DNA of 64,000 nt from Zygnema cylindricum. Lineage: Eukaryota; Streptophyta; Zygnematophyceae; Zygnematales; Zygnemataceae. This document shows, in pieces, positions 1-11,966 of the stretch; positions within the stretch are counted from its first letter, which is position 1, and the number at the start of each line of letters is the position of its first letter. Below the pieces are notes generated by a model that had not been told where the DNA came from, made no database searches, and saw nothing but the letters and a program-made list of their open reading frames with translations. The stretch is taken from positions 62,001 to 126,000 of the forward strand of contig JBBHKE010002440.1 in the NCBI GenBank assembly GCA_037447655.1. Reading direction: 5' to 3'. The translations under genes and the position numbers were made by a program.

Positions 1-2662
1 AATTTGGCCACAAACTTTTCGTAAGAATCAGTTACTACCTCCACTGGTACAGATATTTTGTTCTGACTTTCCGTTTGAAGATTTTTTTAAGATTTTAAAA
101 ATCGGGACTCTAACCTACGTGGCGCCAATCATAATTGAGAAACGTTGTTTACTGGCACGACATAACAGTGCCAGTAAACACTACAAAGAGACGTCTTCGC
201 ATGTTTACTGGGACCGCGTAATGGATTAGGGTGCGGCCCCATGTGGCTAAGTTTAGGTTATTTTATGTCGTTTTCCTTTATAACTTAGCGCCGTACTGCC
301 TAAGCTGCAACCGCATGAAGCAATTGCAATTTTGTAGAGTACAATTTGCGTCATTCTCTAACTTAGGATGTACGAAAATTTGTCGTTTTGCGTTTTTTCG
401 ACCTACTGTCACGTCATCGTCAAACTTATCATAAAATACATCGGCAATGTGTTTTAAGCTAAGTAAAATCTGTTTACACCATTAGGAAAACAAATTTTCA
501 CGTGTGAAACTTTTTCAAAATTTTTTGACGAAAAAAAAAATACAGGGCTGTTGGGTTTTCTCCGGTAGTACCTTGTACAGTTTTTTTTTGCAGGGCACTC
601 GATGGTGCTGTGTCATTTCACGCAAAGTTGAAAAATTTGCGAAGGTGAAAAATCTGCGAAGTCATGGCGGCCGGACAGGCGAGGTTTACGCAAAGGCATG
701 TCATCCAGCCACGACTGCAAGGCTCTACGTCTACGATGTCACGCAATGACACGCGAGATGCCAAACCGTTTCAAAAATTACGATGTGTCTTGCGACGCTT
801 CAAAAAGTTTCGAAAAAATAAGGTGCGGCAAAGACAAATTGTATACGGTGACAACCGTCACGGGTATTGTTGACTTAGGGTGCGTCTCTATATACTTCAA
901 ACTTAGAGATTTTTTTTTGTTTTTTAGCGCAGATCCGGTGGACCCGGATTTCGGGTGTCCCTATGTGTACCAAACGAAATTGTCACTTAGGGCGTGACGA
1001 TTGTATACGTCGACAATGCCCGTGACGGCTGTCACCGTCTACAATCTGTGATGAACCACGTCATTTTTCGTCACTGCTTGTGACTTCACGTGACTTTTCG
1101 TGACATTGTAGACCTACCGCCCTCCAGCCTGTGCCGTTTCACGGTTGAAGAAGATGCGTTTTGACTTTGCGTCTATTGTCAGCTCGACGTGAAATGGCAT
1201 CGGAACCTTGAGACCCCCGCAAAAAAAAAATCCGTACCGGATGGAAATGGACAAAACAAAACAAATTATGTACTTCTATTTGTCGTATTAGACAAAAACG
1301 GACAAAACATAGCGAATCGCGTACACTTCCACGTCGCTTGAATTTGTTTGAAGTTTTTGAACAAAACAATACACATGCGAATACGTGTTCCTATTTGTTT
1401 ATAGAAAATCCCTAATTTTAAAACACATCGGGCCTGTATTTTAAAGATAAGGTTGAAGATGACGTTTTTTGTCGTCGAAGTGGGTCGAAAAACACAAGAC
1501 GACAACATGTAGTACATTTTAAATTCGATGATGACGCAAAATGTACTTCTCTTTTTTTCTTTTTTATTGTACGGTTGAAACTTACGCGGTACGGCTCTAA
1601 GTTTTACAGGAAAACGACAGAAAAAAACCCTTACTTAAGCACACAGAGACGCACCCAAATGCCGTCGACCCATCTTCCCTGGTGAACTTGGGCGCGGTAC
1701 CAAAATTACTTTTTAAGGGGATTCTTGGTAAAGCATAAAAGTGTGGTATTTCGATGGATTTTGTACGTTTTGGTACAAATTCGTACAATATTTTATATTT
1801 GGTTTTTTTAACAGTGATATTGATGTGTTTTTTTTTAATCATTTTTTTTTTGGGCTTTCATATCATTTATATTGTTATCGTTTTTAGCTTTTTTTTTTGT
1901 TCTCTTGCCACTTCGTCTTTCTTTTCCTTTTGTCATTTTCATATTCTTCACTTTTAGTTTTGTAACTGACAAGTTCAGGACCGTCAGTTTGGTCTAAAAC
2001 TGCTATTCATTGGATGTACAATTTTTGGCCGTACGATTCCATCAGAAGCGTCATATACTGTCCAATCATTTGACGGCTACCGGGCCCTGATTGGCTCCGA
2101 GGAGTACACTTTTTTGTTTTCTTTCTCGTCATTTCTTTCATCGTCAAATCTCTCCTTTATAATTGTGCCGGAGGGTACATTATATATTTGTACGGATACA
2201 TGTACTGGTGGACCATTTTGGCGTACGGTATAGTCTAGTGAAAAAAAATGATACTCTTCAAAGGATTTTCCGGATTGCCATGTAAAGTGTACAATCTCAA
2301 TGTGTCACCGTATACTTCATTGCACTATTTGTACATTTATGCTTTAAATTGTTGTGTATCGAAGGCCCCTTGCCTATATTCAATCTGTACCTCATTTAAG
2401 GGACCCGATAATCCATTTATCGTCTCTATATATGAGTAGCTGAATATGGCGATTTTATTGCGATGTGTCAAATGGATGTGTCTACAAATTCAAAACGCGA
2501 TATAACAAAACATAATGGAGCAATATGGCGATACATAAACATTAATTATTTCAATTTTTATGTACTTTATATTGTTTGTAACATCTTCCAATACTCTTGA
2601 CCTACAATGTGTCAAAAAATGACAGTATGATGTATCACTATAACTCCACATAACTCGTGTAG
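1..2662. other. unassigned AT-rich DNA
   Basis: I see no supported gene here. The stretch is rich in T and A homopolymers and in words such as TGACGT, CGTGAC and GTACGG. Open frames of 60-99 codons exist on both strands, but they overlap each other, are low-complexity and match nothing I recognise. Words such as 'cgtgtgacattgtagatg' near 11,880 resemble 'cgtgacattgtagacc' near 1,100, so part of it may be old repeat related to the inverted-repeat arms. Confidence 0.5.
146..180. repeat. perfect 13-bp inverted repeat (hairpin)
   Basis: TGTTTACTGGCAC at 146-158 is the exact reverse complement of 168-180, with a 9-base loop. The function is unknown. It could be a MITE core or a transcription-termination hairpin. 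Confidence 0.7.
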
Positions 2663-2850
2663 TACACCACGTATCCCTAATAGTGTTAATGTTTTTTTCT
2701 CCTCTTAAAATGTTTTTTTTTTCTAACACCCACGTCCAAATTTTGATTGGAGACAACCACGTAGTAATGTGAGATCTTACATTCTAATCGCAACCATCGA
2801 ATCCACATTCCAATATGTGTGTAGAGAGCAAAGATGTTTGAAGTGGCGGA
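2663..2850. mobile_element. MITE-like half copy (TACACC family)
   Basis: It starts with a diverged form of the TACACCGTGAATCGCTATTA terminal motif and continues with 'gtgttaatgtttttt...cttaaaatg', as do the full copies at 13,498-13,695 and 26,766-26,975. The second terminal repeat is not visible, so this is a partial or strongly diverged copy. Confidence 0.45.
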
Positions 2851-2897
2851 AAATATTTAACAAAAATAACGATATGTGGTGTATTTGCAATGTCCTT

Positions 2898-3900
2898 TGC
2901 AATTCTGTGTCCCTTTTTGGACTACAGAATTCAGGAAGCCTCTATTAATTTTTTGACTAACCCTTCTTCAGCTAGGATCACAGGTACTCAAGTAGGCAAG
3001 CAAGAATTTGACTGTACCCCTGTGCAGCCTCGACTCCCCTGAGTCCCAGGAAAATAAATCACTAAAAACGCCCAACCAATCGATTAATTATGAAGTGGCA
3101 AAGATGCCTAAATGTATAAGCGCTCTGGGAGAGAGGCGGCTACCTCCTAAATCTCCTAAGTCCTAAACCCCTCTTGCAACCCCTATCTACTGATGTACTA
3201 ACCAATCAAAGAACAATAAGGTACACAAAGGTACTATGGCCGATGTACTTTCTGTACGGTCTGTGTCGGACTCAGCCATTGAGCGGACGCTTATCTCCTC
3301 TAGACTTGTCCTCATGCTCTCCAATATTCCAGCTTCCTAATATTATCTTGCCACGTGGCGCCAAGTCATGTCACGCCAAAAACCGCCAAAGCGACCATTT
3401 TGAGATCTCGGCGATGATGCATGTCGTCAGATCCAAATCGGCTTTTAATACTAGCCGTTGAAAATCAATGTCCGATAAATTTGTTTCGTGAGGTTTCACG
3501 TTCGCACTATATTTCATTTTGTTTTTATGTTACATATCCATAATTTCGTTAATCGGATTAGTGAACTATAACATGTTTAAATACGAATCACACCCCATGT
3601 ACTCTAACGGACTTTAACTACAGACCGGCTAAAGCTGACGGCTACGCCTCGCTCTGCCAGTCGGAGGTTCGAGTCTTGCCGGACTCAACCTTTTTGTTAG
3701 AAGTGTCGTATGTCATTTCTTCTAACCTGCCTAAAGAGCCAAGGCAGCCATGGCTCTACCACCCTCTCTTTCCTTCAGTGACTACAACAAGTATGTGGGA
3801 TAGAGGGAAGAGGCGGAGGCAGACTGCCTACGCTTTTCTTTTCTATTTTCACTAAGCTATTCAGACCAAGAAAATACTTTATATATCTAATAATTCAACA
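2898..3900 (-). repeat. 3' LTR of element A
   Basis: On the minus strand the LTR begins TGTTGAATTATTAG and ends ATTGCA. It is homologous along its full length to 8,256-9,258. It holds a CACGTG box at 3,352-3,357, five GTAC words between about 3,190 and 3,270, and an antisense tRNA-like block. The expected polypurine tract beside it (AAGGGGA in sister elements) is mutated to AACGGCAA at 3,901-3,908. Confidence 0.9.
3618..3695 (+). other. tRNA-like block with B box and T-run in LTR A-3'
   Basis: The plus strand, antisense to the element, carries 'ccggctaaagctgacggct' (A-box-like arm), then 'ggaggttcgagtct' (close to the tRNA B box GGTTCGANTCC), then 'caacc' and TTTTT at 3,691-3,695. Equivalent blocks occur in sister LTRs. 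No acceptor stem is visible, so it is not called a tRNA gene. Confidence 0.5.
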
Positions 3901-3919
3901 TTGCCGTTATTTTCTAGTC

Positions 3920-5809
3920 TTATTTAAATTTTTCTCTTAGTCCACACTTCTCTGTACAATATTTGAGTTTGGGTGAGGGCAAAGGTTTGGTCATCATATC
4001 AGCAATCATTTCTCCATCTGGTTTATACACATCTCTCACAATTTTTTTTTCGACTTTTTCCCTCACAAAACTCAACCTTATGTCTATGTTTTTGCCTTTA
4101 AATGATGTTTTGGATTGGCTACAATTGGAATTGCAGCCTGATTATCACATAAGACTTCATGCACCCCTTTCTTCATATACCCTAGTTCTTGCCGCAATGA
4201 CTTTACCCAAATCAATTATTTCACAGCACAATAAGAGGCCATGTACTCAGCCTCTATAGTGGACTGAACAACCACCTTTTGTTGCTTGCTACTCCAACAG
4301 CAAGCACCTTCCCCCACATAGAATACATACCCAGAAGTGCATCTTCTCATAGGTGCATCTCCATAACTAGCATCACTCCAAGTGGTGATGGCACTGTGTT
4401 CCCCTCCCAAATGCAACCATAATTCCCTAGTACCCACCAGATATCTTATGACTCTCTTTGCTGCCTCCATGTCTCTCTTTCTAGGATCATTAAGACTCAT
4501 ACTACGAACTCTAACAGCTGCCACTATATCCAAACTAATACAATTCATAAAATAGATTGGACTTCCTACAAATTAACTGTAAGAAATAGACATAATAAAT
4601 TGTCTTTCTTCAGCACTCATCTGATCATCTAAGATTATCACTACTTCTCCTACACTCCCATCACTTATTTTCTTCTAGTCCATGGGAGTTGTACAGCTGT
4701 TTGCCTTTTCCATTTGGAATTTCTCGATCATGTTCCCTTTAGATTCTTTCTGAGTAACTTTGATTATGCTTTTCCCCCTATCTCTTTCCATTTGTATTCC
4801 CAAGATGTATTTTGCCTCTCTTAGATCATTTGTATCAAATCTGCTTCTAAGATCTTCTTTAACTTATTCTTTTTTCCATAGATTTACCTAACACCTGCAA
4901 GTCATCCATATAAATTGCAATGAAAATAACACCATTCTCATCCTCAAACATATAAATAAAATGGTCTGAACTAATCCGGATATATCCCTGGATGGTGAGA
5001 AACTCATCTAGTGTCTTATTCCATTGCTTGGGAGCCTGCTTAAGTCTATATAAGGACTTTATTAATTTGCAGACTTTGCTCTCCTCTCCTTCCTCTACAA
5101 ATCTTTCTTGTTGCCAAATGAAGATTTCCTCCTCTAGTTCACCATTGAAGAAGGCGGTCTAATTATCCATCTGGTGTATTTCCATATCTTTCGTTGTCGC
5201 TAGACTAACGAGAATCCTTACTGATGGGAACTGTACCATAGGAGCAAAGGTCTTTTCATAATCTATCTTTTCTTTTTGAGTGAACCCCTTTGCTACCAAC
5301 CGAGCCTTATATTTTTCAATGGTATTATCTGGGTTCAGTTTCAGTTTAAACACCCATTTGCACCTGATGGATTTTATGTTCGGAGGACAGTCCACTCGTT
5401 CCCACGTATAAGCTTCCATGATGGATGCCAACTCATCATTTATGGCTCTAACCCATCTATCCTTCTACGCAATGTCTATTGCCTCCGAGTATGACTGAGG
5501 CTCATCAAGGTGAGACAACTTAGTTACCTTGTGAGCGGCTTATCTTCCATGAAGCCTTTTGCTGCTCCTTCGTCCTCCTTCAAAGTTCAAAGCTAGGATG
5601 GAGGGAAGTCCTGCGTTCCTCCTCACTACCTCATCCGCTCCCCTATCTGTGGAAGCCGGTTCCATCTCCTCCTCTTATGTCTCCTCAAAATGTGTAGGGA
5701 CATGGGCAAATTCTGGTTTTTCTCCTTCATCGTGGATCTCCCTTGAATGTGCAATCAGTTTTTCACTCATGTCTCTTCTGGGAAGATCCGAGTCTTCCTC
5801 ACCTTTAGA
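3920..5809 (-). pseudogene. element A reverse transcriptase-RNase H
   Basis: This is the C-terminal part of a copia pol. The RT starts around 5,431 with MASIMEA..TWE, then WVFKLKLNPDNTIEKYKARLV and FTQKEKIDYEKTFAP (fingers/palm). It continues through IKSLYRLKQAPKQWN to a YMDDL catalytic box near 4,890, where YVDDL is usual. RNase H is clearest at 4,216-4,548 (HLGGEHSAITTWSDASYGD, then SSKQQKVVVQSTIEAEYMA). The polyprotein ends CGLREKFK followed by a stop at 3,920. In-frame stops and frameshifts split it into several open pieces, for example a stop right after HQMDN near 5,160, so it cannot make an active enzyme. Confidence 0.88.
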
Positions 5810-7174
5810 CTACAAGCTGATTTTTATCTTCTTAGTGTATTTGAAAAGGTCAAATGACTTCCTTTCATCCAGGACAACTAGATGTTTTACCAGAATGATA
5901 TCTTGTTTAGCTAAGTCATAGACTCTATATCCCTTCACATTCTTATCATATCCCACAAAATAACTCGATTTCCCTTTAGCATCTGATTTCCAGTTCTTTC
6001 TATCTCTGTCAAGACAATAAACTTGACTACTGAATACTTTCAGGTGAGAAATATTTGGTTTCCTTCCAACCCATCTCTCATAAGGTGTCATTCCTTTCAC
6101 AGCTGAGGTACAAACTCTATTCTTCATGTAGTTAGCATAGTTCATGGCCTCGGCCCAAAACCTTTTTCCAATCCTTTTGTCGGCCAACATACTATATACA
6201 CTATCTCCTAGAGTTCCGTTCAACCTCTCAGCTACCCCATTTTGCTATGGATTATAAGGTATAATTTTCTGATAATTGACTCCCTCCTCCCTTAGATACT
6301 TCTCAAACTGGTTAGAGGTATATTCTCCCCCATTGTCACTTGTTATTCTTTTAATAGCGGTTCCGTGCAACTTCTCACTCCAAGCATTATATTCTTTAAA
6401 GCAAGATTGTGTTTCAGACTTTGTTTTAAGGAAGTAGACTCCAGAGTATCTAGACCACTCATCATTAATTGTAATTATGAACCCCTTACCTCCTACCGAA
6501 GGTACTTTTGTTGGTCCCCTGATATCTAGGTGGACCAAATCTAGTACTTTCTCACCTTTGTAAGTGGCAGGTTTGGGAAATGGAAGTCTGTGAGCCTTAC
6601 CTTAGGCACAGCCACTACAATCATCCAACGTTTTATTATCCCCAAACTAAATGCCTTCCAGTACACCTAGCTTCTTCATTTTCTTGAGCATATCAAAGTG
6701 CACATTCCCCAACCGCTTATGCCAAATTATAAAAGGTTGGAACACTAACATAGTAAGCGTTCTTCTTTTCATTACTCTGGTTAAGCCAAAACATTCCTTG
6801 GCTACCCTTATTTGCTGTGAAGTAGACTTCATCCCCATACTTAGCTGTAAAGACTTCCTTTCTAGTGAAAGTATCAACCTCCTTATCATCTAATACAGAA
6901 AAAAAAACAAAATTTTTGCTCAACTGACGGATATAAAGTACATATGGAAAGTGAGTATAGAAGTCTTACCCTTTACTTAGACTTTCAGATCTTTCAATTT
7001 AACTAGAGTTGTAGAAACTACTCTCCCATCCTCGTACTCTATCTCTACAGTGGGGATCTTTCTTAGCTAGGTAAAAAGGTGCTTGTCACAATAGATATGC
7101 ATGGATGCACCTGTATTGATGATCCATCATTCCTGTGGAGGTTCCCTATTTGCTCCGAGGGTACACTTTTGTTT
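5810..7174 (-). pseudogene. element A protease-integrase region
   Basis: The protease is degenerate around 6,960-7,150; the minus-strand translation reads INTGASMH where D-T/S-G-A is expected. The zinc-binding pre-integrase module is visible as WHKRLGNVHFDMLKKMKKLG at 6,647-6,889. The integrase core shows HLDIRGP, then TSDNGGEYTS, then PYNP..QNGVAER, i.e. the D, D and E blocks. The C-terminal part at 5,810-6,223 has FWAEAMNYANYMKNR and PYERWVGRKP and ends in the GYDKNVKGYRVYD segment. A stop sits inside the PYNP-QNG block. Known role: 3' processing and strand transfer of retrotransposon cDNA; here it is inactivated. Confidence 0.87.
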
Positions 7175-8275
7175 TCAAGGAATCTCCTTCTCCTCCAAAT
7201 TCTCGTCTAGGAGAAGCTCTCCATCTTCCTCCTCGGAGGATTTATCCTTCTCGGTCTCCCCTTTCACTTGTGTGACCACAAGTGCCTTCTTCTTTCCCCA
7301 AGAAGAACCTCCTCCACAGTTTTCTTGAAGCCTCAGCTTTGACAGCTTGGTGCAATCAGGTATGAAGTGTCTCGACTTTTTGCATAAATGACAAAGGCCT
7401 TTTGGAGTCCTCGGTCCTCCAGTCTGATCTTTCTCTCCCTTGAAGTTGTCGTATGGCTTCCTCGAATCGTTTCCCGACCGATCCGTTCCAGCAGCTAAAG
7501 CTTGAACGCTATTTCCTCCTCTCTGAATCTCGATAGTGTTCTCCTGCATAGATATCATCCGGACCACAGTGTTCCACTTCCACAAGTTGTCATCCATTTC
7601 CTGCACTCTGTACACTATATTCTCAAACTCATTAGGCACCTTCATGATGAGAGTGTTGAATTTGATCTTCATTGTACAGGTCCACCCAACACTCTCCATC
7701 TCCATATACTAACAAGAGAGGTCATTAGAATAGTCTAGCAATTTCTCCCCTTTGCAAGTATACTCCCCTAACCGTTGCTTGGCCAATTGGAGCCCTTGAA
7801 TGGTACCGGCTCTACAAATCTCCACTACGGTCTCCCACAATTCCCCGACCTTAAAGATGTGGATATGGGAGGTTGCCAAAGCTTCACTAAAATAGCTCAA
7901 AATGAAGTGGCTAGCAGCCATGTTTGTGTGCACCCACATTTGAACATCCTTTTCTTCGATCTTCACGACCACCCCTTCAAGTGCCGTTGCAATAGGAGTA
8001 AGAGGTGTCTCTTTCCTTGTCCCTCTTTCGAACACACTGCTATCCCTGTTCTCTGCCTCCTCCATTAGAGCAGATACTACTGCAGAAAGCCTCATTCCAC
8101 TAAACTCTGGTGGAATTCCTTGAGATCGATGTTTCACTTGTCCAGTGACGATACCCTAGTATCTTTTTTCACACAAGGCTCCTACCATCATGGCTTCCCA
8201 ATAAATGAACCCAGATCCGTTGAAGATGGGCAACCTATAGAGTGGGCCCATAACTTGCAATTCTATGTCCCCCAT
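7175..8275 (-). pseudogene. element A gag with CCHC zinc knuckle
   Basis: The start codon (8,275-8,273) lies inside the LTR, about 20 bases from its end. The frame then reads MGDIELQVMGP across the primer binding site. Next comes the FNGSGFIYWEAMM segment found at the N-terminus of copia gag, a stop near 8,165, the capsid-like region (7,709-8,137), a frame break at about 7,706, and the C-terminal part (7,175-7,705) with CHLCKKSRHFIPDC, a CX2CX4HX4C knuckle. The acidic tail DKSSEEEDGELLLDENLEEKE leads into the protease. Gag packages the element RNA into virus-like particles. The same gag architecture recurs in elements E, G, J, K, N and P. Confidence 0.87.
8242..8255 (-). other. primer binding site of A (internal tRNA-iMet type)
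   Basis: The plus strand reads GTGGGCCCATAACT, so the element RNA carries GTTATGGGCCCAC next to the LTR end. This is complementary to the anticodon stem-loop of initiator tRNA-Met rather than to its CCA end, which implies priming by a cleaved half-tRNA. The same bases are codons of gag. Confidence 0.75.
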
Positions 8276-9258
8276 TGGGCAAAAGAATTCAGAAAGCCTC
8301 TAGATAGTTTTTGAATAACCCTTCTTCAGCTAGGATCACAGATACCCAAGTATGCAAATAAATAATCTGACTGCACCTTTGTGCAATTTGGACTCCCCTG
8401 AGTCCGTAGCAAAAGAAATCACTGAAAACTCCTAATCAGGCGTATATTGTCAATTGGCAAAGATGGCAAAATATATACAAGCTCATTGGGAGATAGGCGG
8501 CTACCTCCTGAATCTTCTAAGTCCTAAACCCCTCTCACAACCCCTATCTACTGATGTACGACTCAATCAGAGAACTATAAAGTATAAAATGGTACTATGG
8601 CCGGTGTACTTTCTGTACAGTCTGTGTACGACTCGGCCATTGAATGGACATTTGTCTCTTCTGGACTCGCCCTTATGCTCTCTAGGATTTCCGCTTTCTA
8701 ATGTTATCTTGCCACGTGGCGCCAGATTAGTTACGCTTAAAAACCATCAAAGCGAATATTTCGGGATCTCGGCGATGATGCGCGTCGTCGGATCCAAAAC
8801 GGCTTTATATACTAGCCGCTGGAAAAATCGATGTCCTGCATTTGTTTCAGGCGTTACACGCTCGCACTATAATCTGATTTGTTTCTATGTTACTTATCCG
8901 TAGTTCAGTAAATCGAATTAGTAAACTTTGACATATATAAATACTTATCATACCCCATGTATTCTAACTGATTTCAACTATTGGCCGGCTAAGGCTGACG
9001 GTTACGCCTCGCCCTGCCGGTGTGAGGTTTGAGTCCTGTCGGACTCAACCTTTTTGGTAGAAGTGACTTATGTCACTTCTTCTATCCTGCCTAAGGTGTC
9101 AAGGCAGCCATGGCTCCACCACCCTCTCTCTTCTTCAGTGACTACGACAAGTATGTGGGATAGAGAGGAGAGGAGGAGGTTGACTACCTATGTTTTTCTT
9201 TTTTTTCGACTAAGCTATTTAGACCTTGAAAATACTTTATAACTCTAATAATTCAACA
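8256..9258 (-). repeat. 5' LTR of element A, with promoter signals
   Basis: This is a 1,003-bp copy of 2,898-3,900. On the minus strand it contains a CACGTG box (8,713-8,718), a TATATATT box (8,471-8,477) about 240 bases downstream of that, and the gag ATG at 8,275. The antisense tRNA-like block is at 8,978-9,055, ending in TTTTT. Confidence 0.9.
8978..9055 (+). other. tRNA-like block in LTR A-5'
   Basis: It has the same order as at 3,618-3,695: 'ccggctaaggctgacggtta', then 'gaggtttgagtcc' as a diverged B box, then TTTTT. It is antisense to element transcription. Confidence 0.45.
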
Positions 9259-11564
9259 CTTTTGTGATTACTTTGCTCACGCCTTCCACTCGTCGTCGTT
9301 GATGGGAAAGGTGGAGGATATAAGTCCTCCTTCGTATTGGACACTGAAACAGGCTTGACTTGTGGGAAACTTGGTTCTGACTCCCTCTTTGGATGGTAAG
9401 TTTTCGTCTTTGTTACCTTTGCTCCCATTATTCTTGTATTTGTTCAAGCTGATCAATTTAACATCCAGTTTGATGATTGATGTTCGATGTATGCTTTCAA
9501 CTTCTTGGTTTTCTTTGCTCACTTCCCATTTACCTTGCACTCCTTCTTTGTTCCCCTCCTCTCTTCGTCTATTTAACAATACATGAAAATTTTTTCTTGT
9601 ATTTTGGAGTTATGTGTTTTGACACTCACTGCCTTGGTCTACATGACACCATTTTGTGTCTATCTGATCTCATTTAGCCGCTTGGTTACAAATGATCTTT
9701 GAACTTCGTGCGATCTACTTTTTCTCGTCACCCTCTATTCGCTGAGTGGAACTCTACCCTTTTCCATCGATCCACCTTGATTTAACTTCCTTCGAATGGA
9801 TTATGTTACTGCCAGAATTTGTTTTGTCTTTGCTTCCATCTATCATTTCCGCTTGAGGCGTAGTGGCTTTCTCCGCTGCATCGTCCGATATTTTCTGATT
9901 TTTGTTGTTGACTTTCCTTTGCTGCATCATTGCAATCATGCGTGTGCCACCTGTGGTGCCTCTTTTGATTTCGGTATTAGCATGCTTGACAAGCTGACAT
10001 TATATTTATGATTACAAGACACTGCTTTGGTCCTCTTTGTGGATTTTTGGTAGTGCACTCATTTGACTTTGAGAACCACTTCCCTCGTCACCTTTTGTGA
10101 ATCCATGTTGTTATGAGGCGATGTCGTTGAGCGTGGTGTCGTTCTGTGACACTTGATCTTTAAATCCCTTGTAGTAAAATCTCTTTCTTCTCTCCTCTTA
10201 AGATAAAAAAATCCCGAATTCAAGGATTTTTATTTTTGTGAAAGCTCCCCTTTGAGCTGATGGGGCGCGCTTTGCTTGAGTCGTATGCGATCTTTGCATT
10301 TGTTACTACAACAATTTGTGACAAGCTAGAGGTGCAATTTATTTGATTTCAAAACTCCAATTTTGTCCTTTCAACTATTGTTCTCGGAAAGAGGCTTCCA
10401 TGCGTAACCATTGTGCAGTCTGGAGTTTGGCGTTCCTTGATAAAGTCTTGTGTGAACTTTTCTCTTTAGTTTCTTGTTTTTCTTCTCCATCATCATTAGG
10501 CTTGCGTCTCTCCTCTCCTCATTGCTGTTCTTCGGCTGTTTGAATACTCATCTTAAGAGCAGAATCCTCATGATCTGGGCTTGTTGCCCTTTCACCTGGT
10601 TAGTCACAATTCTAAATACTTGTTTCTTTGATGTAAGGCTCACTTTTGGAGGCCTACTCGGGCATCACCACCTTAGTGGAACTTTCGGTAGCAATCAACT
10701 TCTCAACGAACTCCTTGTTCCCATCTTTGTTCTCCAATGAGGTGAGAACAATTATATACTAAATACGCAATGGGAGGACTAGTAGTGACATTTTGTCTGT
10801 TGACGGGAGATGCAACTTTGTTGATTTTGCCTCGGCTAGCTTTTTTTGTAAACCCGGAAATGTATGATTTTAGAGACATCGTTTCAACGAAGGTTGTATC
10901 AATGAGTGATTGTAGCAGTTTGACTATATCAGCCATGGTTGAATTATGTGATGTTGTCTCTCTTCAACTCCTTTGAGACTTAAGAAATCATTCTCCAAAG
11001 CTCCCCCTTTACTCGCATCTAATGTTTGGGTCTGATTTGTTGCTGCCTCTCTTTTTGGTTTGGTTGCAGAGATCCATGTTCTTTACTTCTATTCATGACC
11101 GTTTTGTGATGGTTGCTTCTCTTATATTTCAGGTTTTCAAACTCTTTTGGGCACCCATTAGGTGGGTCTATAACCTGATGAGTCTGGTTGTTCATTCGAG
11201 TTAACGGGAAGAGCTCACCTAACCACAAACAAAATGGACTAGCTAAAGATCAATCACGCTGAATGGGGCTTGGAGGAGTCACGGGAACTAGATAGAAATG
11301 GGAAAGATGTAGAACGAGGAGAGATATTTAGCAATTACATAAGTAGACACAAAATAGAATTTGTTAGAAACTTATAGCTTTCATAAAATGGTCTTTCAGG
11401 CAAAACGTAACAAAGTCATGGACTTCTTAATTAAGTCAAATCAATTTTATTCTTGTTTCTCTTTAACTGTCTGAATTGCTCTGTTAAATTGATGGATGAA
11501 GGGTGTCTTTCCTGTCTATTTTAAGCGCCTTTTGTATTCTAAGTCAAATGAGTCTTCACTAAAT
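9259..11564. other. unassigned DNA outside left inverted-repeat arm
   Basis: No gene is recognised. On the minus strand, short open stretches rich in Lys, Asn, Gln and Ser read more like eroded protein than random DNA, for example at 10,703-10,936 (MADIVKLLQSLIDTTFVETM...) and 11,019-11,228. They are separated by stops. One patch (9,781-10,021) recurs in inverted orientation at 36,957-37,200. It may be the remnant of a host gene or of a non-LTR transposon. Confidence 0.4.
9781..10021 (-). repeat. inverted repeat patch, partner of 36,957-37,200
   Basis: The reverse complement aligns with 36,957-37,200. In both copies a Gln/Asn/Lys-rich frame stays open: MMQQRKVNNKNQK here and MMQQWKGNNKNQK in the partner, followed in both by TTPQAEMI, GSKDKTNSGSNII and KEV. 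The homology stops abruptly at 10,021, which matches the 3' edge of the F LTR at 36,956 in the partner. Confidence 0.75.
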
Positions 11565-11966
11565 GCACTCCTAATGTGGTCCAATCTATTCGTATGCACA
11601 CATTGAGTTTCCACCAAATATTGTCGCACATCTATCTATGGGAATTCAGTACACAAGCATTCATTCAAACATGTAGTTGTTCAGTTCATTTCATTACATT
11701 CTGATTCGTCGTGTCACCTCACGCCGCACATATGCAAAACATTAATTTTGTAAGGAGTGATGGATCTTCGAAGATCGTCCAAAACAAACAGTAATCTATG
11801 ACTGTTATAGAAGGCCACAAAACTTGCGACAAATGATGACGTTTACAAAATAGCGACTGTTGAAGACGTGTTGTTTCGTGTGACATTGTAGATGTTTAGG
11901 GTGTGTGACATATTGACATCAGGCTCACTTATGATGACGTTGACGTCATAAATTCTTAATCTTTCT

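Larger units (their letters stand above)
2898..9258 (-). mobile_element. copia LTR retrotransposon A (complete, degenerate)
   Basis: This is a full-length element of 6,361 bp on the minus strand. Its two LTRs are both 1,003 bp. In transcription order it has 5' LTR, primer binding site, gag, protease, integrase, reverse transcriptase, RNase H, a mutated polypurine tract and 3' LTR, which is the Ty1/copia order (integrase before RT). Several stops and frameshifts break gag-pol. The 5-base flanks (TCCTT and CTTTT) do not match exactly, so the target duplication is eroded. The LTRs clearly differ from each other, which suggests an old insertion. Confidence 0.92.

Noticed and set aside
2893-9263. 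Target site duplication for element A
   Set aside because: TCCTT and CTTTT do not match; no convincing 5-bp duplication could be read.
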